Position numbers and translations under genes: made by a program
Assembly: GCA_002391675.1 (NCBI GenBank)
Contig: DGFM01000007.1
Coordinates: 7,126-25,844, forward strand
DNA: 18,719 nucleotides
Reading direction: 5' to 3'
DNA from: Cloacimonetes bacterium UBA3900
GTDB lineage: Bacteria; Cloacimonadota; Cloacimonadia; Cloacimonadales; Cloacimonadaceae
Notes under the pieces: generated by a model
What the model was told of the DNA's origin: nothing
What the model saw: only the letters and a program-made list of their open reading frames with translations
Databases searched by the model: none
Part shown: piece by piece, positions 6,407-12,153 of the stretch
Numbering within the stretch: position 1 is the stretch's first letter
Layout: each line of letters begins with the position of its first letter

Positions 6407-7447
6407 TCAGCTCAATTCTCCCAATTTCCGGGCTGCGTCCCGGGCTTCAAATACGCCGCAGGGAGTGATGATGCCGTCTATATACTCGGCGGGTGTGATG
6501 TCAAAAGCGGGGTTGAGAGCAGGTGAGCCGACGTTGGCCAGCTTCACGCCTTCAAATTCGGTGATTTCCTCAGGCTCTCTGAATTCTATGGGGATGTCCG
6601 CGCCTTTGGGGCAGTAAAGATCGAAGGTGCTGAGCGGAGCGGCGATATAGAAGGGAACCTCGTGCACGTGCGCCAGGACGGCTTTCTCGTAGGTGCCGAT
6701 CTTGTTGGCGATGTCGCCATTGGTGCAGATGCGGTCTGCTCCCGTGATCACGATGTCTATCTCGCCCTGCGAGAAGTAATAGCCGGCGGCACTATCGGCG
6801 ATGATGGCGTGCGGGATGCCTTCCTGATGCAGTTCCCAGGCGGTGAGCCGCGCTCCCTGCAACCGTGGCCTTGTCTCGTCTACATACACAAAGAGGTCCG
6901 GATTCTTGGCAAAAGCGGCGCGTATCACAGCCAAAGCGGTGCCGTGATCCACCGTAGCCAAAGCACCCGCATTGCAATGCGTGAGAATCCTGGCGCCGGG
7001 CTTGATCAACGATGCACCCATCTGACCGATCTTGTAACACTCATTCACAACCCTCTCGGCAAACTCCTCCGCCGCCAAAAGCGCTACCTTGCGTGCGTGC
7101 TCGATATTGGGGATAAACTTGATGGTGCTTTCATAGACGTGATCCACGCCGCTGCGGAGGTCGATGGCCGTGGGACGGCAGCTGCACAACTCTTCATGTG
7201 CCTTGCGCAGAGTGCCCCGAAAGCCGGATTCATCGGCATTCATCGCCGCCAAAGCCATACCGTAGGCACCCGCAACGCCGATCGCCGGAGCGCCGCGCAC
7301 CGTCATCACCCTGATCGCTTCCATCACCTCTACATGATCGTCAAAAGCCTTGATCTCAAACTCAAAAGGGAGCTTGTTTTGATCTATCATCATCAGCTTG
7401 CCTTCTTCAAACCAGAGGCTGCGGTAATCTTTATTGTCTATCTTCAT
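6407..7447 (-). CDS. mtnA: Methylthioribose-1-phosphate isomerase
   Basis: A 346-residue member of the eIF2B-like isomerase family that converts 5-methylthioribose-1-phosphate to 5-methylthioribulose-1-phosphate in methionine salvage or related shunts. Seen: MTVRGAPAIGVAGAYGMALA (residues 48-67), GARILTHCNAGALATVDHGT (151-170) containing the catalytic Cys158, YVDETRPRLQGARLTAWEL (188-206), and VITGADRICTNGDIANKIGT (233-252) containing the catalytic Asp238. These residues separate true MtnA from ribose-1,5-bisphosphate isomerases and from eIF2B subunits. The ATG at 7447 has GGAAGGA about eight bases upstream. It is the first gene of a tight mtnA-mtaD-smpB run, with a promoter about 35 bp upstream. 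No methylthioadenosine nucleosidase or phosphorylase is in the window. Confidence 0.94.
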   Translation of the reverse strand: MKIDNKDYRSLWFEEGKLMMIDQNKLPFEFEIKAFDDHVEVMEAIRVMTVRGAPAIGVAGAYGMALAAMNADESGFRGTLRKAHEELCSCRPTAIDLRSGVDHVYESTIKFIPNIEHARKVALLAAEEFAERVVNECYKIGQMGASLIKPGARILTHCNAGALATVDHGTALAVIRAAFAKNPDLFVYVDETRPRLQGARLTAWELHQEGIPHAIIADSAAGYYFSQGEIDIVITGADRICTNGDIANKIGTYEKAVLAHVHEVPFYIAAPLSTFDLYCPKGADIPIEFREPEEITEFEGVKLANVGSPALNPAFDITPAEYIDGIITPCGVFEARDAARKLGELS

Positions 7448-7481
7448 TTATACTTTCCTTCCAAAATTGCTTAGCTTACCA

Positions 7482-7509
7482 TCTCTTTGGAGGTGCACTT
7501 TTTAGTCAA
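7482..7509 (-). promoter_or_regulatory. Putative mtnA operon promoter
   Basis: On the minus strand TTGACT (7509-7504) is followed by an A-run and GCACCTC in a 16-bp spacer, then AAGAGA (7487-7482). The -10 is weak, but the -35 and the A-run plus GCACCTC spacer match the promoter facing the other way at 7636. The predicted leader is short, about 30 nt. Confidence 0.5.
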
Positions 7510-7635
7510 GAGTTTTTCCTTGATCGCTGCTGCAAAGGCTCTTACCGGGGCTGTTTTACCAAAAGAAACAGTATCTAAATATATGAACACCATTCCAATA
7601 CAGACTCATAAGATGCGATTTATATAAAACTTAAC

Positions 7636-7663
7636 TTGACAAAAAAAGGCACCTCTGTAGATT
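7636..7663 (+). promoter_or_regulatory. Putative promoter of the 344-aa secreted protein
   Basis: TTGACA (7636-7641), then a 16-bp spacer beginning with six A and containing GGCACCTCT, then TAGATT (7658-7663). The leader to the ATG at 7720 is about 50 nt and contains a hairpin. The same layout precedes the two larger paralogues. Confidence 0.6.
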
Positions 7664-7671
7664 GGTTCACG

Positions 7672-7690
7672 GGTGGTGACAATGACCACC
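7672..7690 (+). promoter_or_regulatory. Leader hairpin before the 344-aa secreted protein
   Basis: GGTGGT (7672-7677) pairs with ACCACC (7685-7690) across a 7-nt loop, close to the predicted 5' end of the transcript and upstream of the ribosome binding site. It could stabilise the mRNA 5' end. No matching hairpin was seen in the leaders of the two paralogues. Confidence 0.3.
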
Positions 7691-7719
7691 AAACAAGACC
7701 CTTTATTAGGAGTGTTATT

Positions 7720-8754
7720 ATGAAGAAGCTAAGTTTGATCGTCGTTCTGGCCTTGGCCATGGCAGCCGGTTTTGCGCAGGTGGTGATAAACGTTTCGCCT
7801 ACCGAAATTACCGGCCTGGATTACGTGTTTGGTCAGGGGCCTTCTGACTACCAGATTCTTACCGTGAGTGGATCTGGTTTGGAGCCATATAAATCGCTCA
7901 TTATTGATGTAATGGGTGTATTTGAACTGGCTGAGAATCCGGGCGGATCTTGGGCGGCAACAGCGCGTGCGATTTCTGACGGTAATGGCGTCGTAGCCCC
8001 CACCCCTATTTATGTGCGCTTGGAAGCAGGACAGGCGATCGGCAACTATTCTAATCAGGTGTGGGTATCATATAACCTTCCTCAGCCCTATACAGCCTAT
8101 AAAATCGTTCCCGTTTCCGGAGAAGTCACCGACCCCACCCTCCCCGTGGAGCTCTCTCATTTTTCCGCCACCATGACGGCGCAAAACTATGTGCAGCTCA
8201 CCTGGGTTTCCCAGACGGAGACCAATCTCATGGGCTACAACGTTTATCGCAGCGACAGTGACGACCTTAGCTCTGCCGCCAAGATCTCAGATCTGATCGG
8301 GGCGACCAACACCTCCAATGCGCAGACCTATATTTTCTACGACATGGAGCTGGATCAGGAAGGTACCCATTACTATTGGCTGCAAAACGTGGACATGGAC
8401 GGCAGCTCAGGCTTCCATGGCCCGGCCAGCGTGTTTTTCACCGTCGGAGGCAACGGCGGCGCTCCTTCCATACCCAAGTTTACCAGGCTGGAAAATGCCT
8501 ACCCCAATCCCTTTAACCCCAGCACCACCATTCGCTATCAGCTAAAGGATCCCGGCCACGTGAAGATAGGTATCTACAACACCCGCGGCCAGCTGCTTCA
8601 GAGCTTTGAGCGCAATCACAGCGATGCCGGACACTATGGTTTCATCTGGAACGGCTGCGACAGCTCCGGCAGGGAATTGCCTTCGGGCGTGTATCTTTAC
8701 AGGATGAGCTGTGGTCGCTACAGCGAAACCAAGAAGATGGTGTTGCAGAAATAA
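7720..8754 (+). CDS. Secreted Ig-like protein with C-terminal sorting domain (344 aa)
   Basis: An exported 344-residue protein with no catalytic motif. A signal peptide (MKKLSL..., residues 1-19) ends FAQ, with predicted cleavage before Gln20. Next come one Ig-like module (22-136, with GLDYVFGQGPSDYQ and IYVRLEAG), a fibronectin-III-like module (141-242, from PVELSHFSA to FHGPASVFF), and a C-terminal domain (250-344) with NAYPNPFNPSTTIRYQL, IYNTRGQL and PSGVYLYRMS. This last is the FlgD-Ig-like / type IX-style sorting domain of FCB bacteria. The protein is probably exported and held at the surface or released; this is inferred. The ATG at 7720 is preceded by AGGAG; a TTG at 7636 would extend the frame through the promoter and is rejected. 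It is the shortest of three tandem paralogues and carries two cysteines (313, 331) in the sorting domain where the others have Arg and Ser. Confidence 0.85.
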   Translation: MKKLSLIVVLALAMAAGFAQVVINVSPTEITGLDYVFGQGPSDYQILTVSGSGLEPYKSLIIDVMGVFELAENPGGSWAATARAISDGNGVVAPTPIYVRLEAGQAIGNYSNQVWVSYNLPQPYTAYKIVPVSGEVTDPTLPVELSHFSATMTAQNYVQLTWVSQTETNLMGYNVYRSDSDDLSSAAKISDLIGATNTSNAQTYIFYDMELDQEGTHYYWLQNVDMDGSSGFHGPASVFFTVGGNGGAPSIPKFTRLENAYPNPFNPSTTIRYQLKDPGHVKIGIYNTRGQLLQSFERNHSDAGHYGFIWNGCDSSGRELPSGVYLYRMSCGRYSETKKMVLQK

Positions 8755-8786
8755 ATAACTAAACTTAGCCAAAAACATAGATCGTG

Positions 8787-8816
8787 ACGCCTGTGGAAAC
8801 GCAGGCGTTCTTTTTT
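8787..8816 (+). terminator. Intrinsic terminator
   Basis: ACGCCTGTG (8787-8795) pairs with CGCAGGCGT (8800-8808), with one wobble, around a GAAA tetraloop, followed by TCTTTTTT. It lies 33 bp after the stop codon of the 344-aa secreted protein. A strong rho-independent terminator. Confidence 0.88.
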
Positions 8817-8821
8817 GTATG

Positions 8822-8890
8822 GGCGGTCGCCGAACCGCCGCTGTTATGAGCCGCTTCGCAAGCTTCAGGGATGTGGCCGACGCAGTCGGC
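8822..8890. repeat. Intergenic hairpin cluster
   Basis: Two perfect inverted repeats lie between the terminator and the next promoter: GGCGGT / ACCGCC (8822-8839, 6-nt loop) and GCCGAC-GCA-GTCGGC (8876-8890, 3-nt loop). They belong to the hairpin family seen in the other gene-free stretches of the window. Not coding. Confidence 0.55.
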
Positions 8891-8973
8891 AAGAGAGAGA
8901 GCGGCGCTATGGCAAGTGTCCGTACACCCGTACAGGGGAATCCACCTATGAAGAAAAAACAACAAAGATGGAC

Positions 8974-9001
8974 TTGACAAAAAACGGCTCCCTTATATCG
9001 T
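8974..9001 (+). promoter_or_regulatory. Putative promoter of the 903-aa secreted protein
   Basis: TTGACA (8974-8979), a 16-bp spacer beginning with five A and containing GGCTCCCTT, then TATCGT (8996-9001). A TATAT at 8994-8998 is an alternative -10 but would leave a spacer that is too short. The leader to the ATG at 9056 is about 50 nt. Confidence 0.55.
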
Positions 9002-9055
9002 GAGCTCATGGACAAAATTACAACAACAACATTCAAATAATTCTTAGGAGGAATT

Positions 9056-11767
9056 ATGAAAAAGTTAAGTTTAGTTATAGTGCTGGTCTTAGCATTAGCT
9101 GCCAGCTTTGCACAAACATTTACCGAAGATTTCGAAACCTGGACTGTTCTTACTGGTAGTTATACAACCGGAACTTTCACAAATCAAACCAATAACATCA
9201 CCTGGAGCTATGGAGAATCCAGAGAAGAAGGAGAATTTCCCATAGCTGGCAAAGGCTTGATGCTGAGAAGAGCGTCTGATAGCTATCTGGAAGCAACTTT
9301 CCCCAACGGAGTTGGCACCTTTACTTTTCAATACAGGAAAGCGCACACTGGTGCAAGCTCAAGGCAGTTGGAACTATTGGTCAATGGTAGCCAGGTGGCT
9401 ATAACGACCGAATATGGCGGATTTTCTGGAGAAGATCCTACTATTCACAACTTCAGCCATGATGTCAACACTGGTGGGCAGGTTACCATAAAGATCAAAA
9501 ACACAGGAACAACCACCGGTAACAGACAAACCGTATTGGACAACATCACCTGGACTGAATACGCCGGCACCGAGCCCACCTGGAGCGTCACTCCCGGTTT
9601 TATCTCCGGCTTGGACTATGTGTTGGGCAATGGCCCCTCTGCTTATCAGAGCTTTGTCATCAATGGCTCCAATCTTACGGACGGATACTTCATGGTTTCC
9701 GTGCCTGAACTTTCCAATTTTGAGATTGCTCGTGAAGATATTGTTCCGGGAACCCCTGATGGTTACTGGGGACCTGGCCCCTTAGAGATGGGCAATGAAG
9801 TGCCACACACAATTTATGTGCGCATGAAAGCCGATCTTCCTGTGGGCGATTATGATGAAGACGTTACCGTGAGTTATTTTTCCTACGATGCCGTTGGGGA
9901 AACTCAAGAAGACAAATTTGTCACCCTGAATGGCTCCGTTACCGCACCTCCCAGCACTGACCCCGTTTGGGAAGTCACTCCCCTCGAGCTTACCGGCTTT
10001 ACCTATTTTGAAGGTATGGGCCCCTCCAAATCCCAATACTTTACCATCTCCGGCTCCAATCTGGTTGATAACTTCATGGTGAATGCACCTGCGTCAGGTC
10101 ATTATCTTATTTCTCTCAACAATACTGACTTTGTTGGAGAGCTTGAGCTGATCCCCACCGAAGGCGCCATCCAACAGAGAATCTATGTGCGCTTGGAAGC
10201 CGGCCTTCCTCAGGGCGATTATACCTGGTATAACAACGAACCCCAAAGGGTGCAGGTATCCATGCAAACACCGGTTCCGACCGATCCCGTGTATGTAACC
10301 CTGAGCGGCTCGGTTGGTGCACCTCTGGTTCGCCACTGGGTGGACTTTGAAAATGAAGGCGAAGTGAAACAAGGCTATGCTCTGGGTCAGTTGATCCTAA
10401 GCAATCTCAATTGGGAGCTGGACGAAGTCTTGGTGTTTAACACACCTGCAAGTGGTGATTGGTATGATGGCAACAGAAGTGCCCGCTTCTATGGAAAGGC
10501 AACCTCCCGCATGACCATGTTGGAAGACAAGGCTTGGGGCGGCGGCGACATTTCCTTCCAGTATCGTCAATATGGCAGTGATACCCGAGCAGCTTGGGTG
10601 GTGGAATACAGCGTCGACCAAGGAACCACCTGGATTCAGATCGGCGATCCCTTCACACCTACAGACCAAGTGCAGACCTTCACCGGAACCATCAACAACT
10701 CCAGAGACATCCGTCTGCAATTCAAGATTGCCAACGATGATGGTGGCACATCATACCGTCGCTGGAACCTCGACAACATCGACCTCTCAGACTATTATGA
10801 CTTCTTCAAAGACGTGCCTACCGTCGTGGGAGCAGCGGAAGAAGTCGAGATCACCATGTTGAGCAACCATGCCAACTATAGCCGCACCTATACACCCGGC
10901 CCCGTTCCCGTTCCTGATTTCAACGTCATGTTCCATGATTGCCTCACCCTGATCGGAGACGGCCCCTGGGAAATCGATACCGATATCATACTCAACAAGC
11001 AACCCGATTCCTACTGGGCAGCTTATAAAGTGAATAACGTCTGGACTGCCGTGGAAATGGTTGGCGGCCATGCCAGACTCAACGTGCCCGCCGGCACATT
11101 CGCTGCCAACAACGAAATCGAGCTGTTGATCGGCTATGGCAAAAACCCCACCGTGCCTGTGGAACTTTCCAGCTTCACAGCCACCATCAACGCCGAAAAC
11201 TACGTGCTGCTCACCTGGGTCTCCCAGAGCGAAAGCAATATCTCCGGCTACAACGTCTATCGCAACACCAGCGATGACCTCAGCTCAGCCATCAAGATCA
11301 GCGACCTGATCCAAGGAACAAATAGCTCCGAAGCTACCACCTACACCTACCTGGATCAGGAACTCGAGCAGAGCGGAACCTACTACTACTGGCTGCAAAA
11401 CGTGGACCTGGACGGCACAATGAGCTTCTACGGCCCCGTGAACGTGGTCTTTAGCGTGGAAGAAGAAGGCGGCTCACCGGAAATTCCCTTTGCCACCAAA
11501 TTGGAGAATGCCTACCCCAACCCCTTCAACCCCAATACCAATATCCGCTACCAGCTCAAGGACGCCGGCGATGTGAAGATTGATATCTACAACACCCGCG
11601 GCCAATTGGTACGCAGCTTCAGCCGCACACACGACGCACCCGGATACTACCAGATCAACTGGGATGGACGCGACAGCTCCGGCAAGTCCGTCTCCTCCGG
11701 TGTCTATCAGTACAAGATGACCAGCGGCAAATACAGCGCTACCAAGAAGATGGTACTGAAGAAATAG
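9056..11767 (+). CDS. Large secreted modular protein with C-terminal sorting domain (903 aa)
   Basis: A 903-residue exported, probably surface-displayed protein with no enzyme motif seen. Order: signal peptide 1-19 ending FAQ; a jelly-roll-like beta domain 21-169 (EDFETWTV, TFTFQYRKAH, LDNITW); two Ig-like modules, 174-296 (GLDYVLGNGPSAYQSF) and 303-420 (GFTYFEGMGPSKSQYF), each with a YVR(M/L)-A-LP-GDY stretch; a second jelly-roll-like domain 428-580 (WVDFENEGE, ISFQYRQYG, NLDNIDL); an unassigned module 581-699 (CLTLIGDGPWEI, WAAYK); a fibronectin-III-like module 700-801; and the sorting domain 808-903 (NAYPNPFNPNTNIRYQL). AGGAGG at 9046-9051 fixes the start. It is transcribed alone, with its own promoter and terminator. 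Adhesion, matrix or cell-surface structure are plausible roles, but the substrate is unknown. Parts resemble the third paralogue closely. Confidence 0.85.
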   Translation: MKKLSLVIVLVLALAASFAQTFTEDFETWTVLTGSYTTGTFTNQTNNITWSYGESREEGEFPIAGKGLMLRRASDSYLEATFPNGVGTFTFQYRKAHTGASSRQLELLVNGSQVAITTEYGGFSGEDPTIHNFSHDVNTGGQVTIKIKNTGTTTGNRQTVLDNITWTEYAGTEPTWSVTPGFISGLDYVLGNGPSAYQSFVINGSNLTDGYFMVSVPELSNFEIAREDIVPGTPDGYWGPGPLEMGNEVPHTIYVRMKADLPVGDYDEDVTVSYFSYDAVGETQEDKFVTLNGSVTAPPSTDPVWEVTPLELTGFTYFEGMGPSKSQYFTISGSNLVDNFMVNAPASGHYLISLNNTDFVGELELIPTEGAIQQRIYVRLEAGLPQGDYTWYNNEPQRVQVSMQTPVPTDPVYVTLSGSVGAPLVRHWVDFENEGEVKQGYALGQLILSNLNWELDEVLVFNTPASGDWYDGNRSARFYGKATSRMTMLEDKAWGGGDISFQYRQYGSDTRAAWVVEYSVDQGTTWIQIGDPFTPTDQVQTFTGTINNSRDIRLQFKIANDDGGTSYRRWNLDNIDLSDYYDFFKDVPTVVGAAEEVEITMLSNHANYSRTYTPGPVPVPDFNVMFHDCLTLIGDGPWEIDTDIILNKQPDSYWAAYKVNNVWTAVEMVGGHARLNVPAGTFAANNEIELLIGYGKNPTVPVELSSFTATINAENYVLLTWVSQSESNISGYNVYRNTSDDLSSAIKISDLIQGTNSSEATTYTYLDQELEQSGTYYYWLQNVDLDGTMSFYGPVNVVFSVEEEGGSPEIPFATKLENAYPNPFNPNTNIRYQLKDAGDVKIDIYNTRGQLVRSFSRTHDAPGYYQINWDGRDSSGKSVSSGVYQYKMTSGKYSATKKMVLKK

Positions 11768-11886
11768 TTGTTAGTTGTGAGTTGTTAGTTGTTAGTCGCT
11801 GACGCAAGTGGCAATGATGCAGATGCTTGTGACGGTGATGCCAACAACTCGATAGCTCTCGACTTGCCCACAAATAAATATGAATT
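11768..11886. repeat. Heptamer array plus duplicated 3' region, copy A
   Basis: Directly after the stop codon come four heptamers (TTGTTAG, TTGTGAG, TTGTTAG, TTGTTAG; 11768-11795), then TCGCTGACGCAAGTGG and a segment containing GATGCCAACAACTCGATAGC (about 11842-11861) that runs into the terminator. The whole block aligns almost base for base with 14914-15033 after the third paralogue. No coding potential recognised. Confidence 0.85.
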
Positions 11887-11914
11887 AAAGGCCAGCAGAC
11901 GCTGGCCTTTTTTT
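11887..11914 (+). terminator. Intrinsic terminator
   Basis: AAAGGCCAGC (11887-11896) pairs perfectly with GCTGGCCTTT (11901-11910) around AGAC; the T-run covers 11908-11914. It ends the 903-aa protein transcript. The GGCCAGC/GCTGGCC arms are the same as in the terminator at 15034 while the loop differs. Confidence 0.92.
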
Positions 11915-11930
11915 GTATAGGCAGGGATGG

Positions 11931-11947
11931 GGCAAGCTCCGGCTACC
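11931..11947 (-). repeat. Partial copy (17 nt) of the 25-nt intergenic repeat
   Basis: GGCAAGCTCCGGCTACC is, on the minus strand, identical to the first 17 nt of the repeat present in full at 15093, 15280 (inverted) and 18695. It sits just after a terminator, as the 15093 copy does. The rest of 11948-12055 shows nothing recognisable. Confidence 0.7.
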
Positions 11948-12055
11948 AGCGGCCCCAGTGAATCACATTCCAATATAGAAATACAACTGCCTGAAAACGA
12001 CGTATGTTACACCGCTAAGTGCTTCATCTGTAAAGAAAAAGATACAATCTAAGCC

Positions 12056-12083
12056 TTGACAAAAGAGAGGCCTCTTTTAGGGT
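12056..12083 (+). promoter_or_regulatory. Putative promoter of the 919-aa secreted protein
   Basis: TTGACA (12056-12061), a 16-bp spacer with AAAGAGAGGCCTCTTT, itself a perfect palindrome (12062-12077), then TAGGGT (12078-12083). The -10 is poor but the layout matches the two upstream paralogues. The leader to the ATG at 12154 is about 65 nt. Confidence 0.5.
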
Positions 12084-12153
12084 GTGACCAGAGACGGAAA
12101 TACCAAAACCATCCGCCTCACCAAAATTAACCTATAATTCTACAGGAGGAATT

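Noticed and set aside
7636..7719. Upstream TTG start giving a 28-residue longer form of the 344-aa secreted protein
   Set aside because: The TTG is the -35 TTGACA itself; the extension would bury the signal peptide, and the ATG at 7720 has a proper ribosome binding site.
11768..11795. Heptamer arrays as a possible CRISPR array
   Set aside because: The 7-nt units are contiguous with no spacers, and no cas gene is present.
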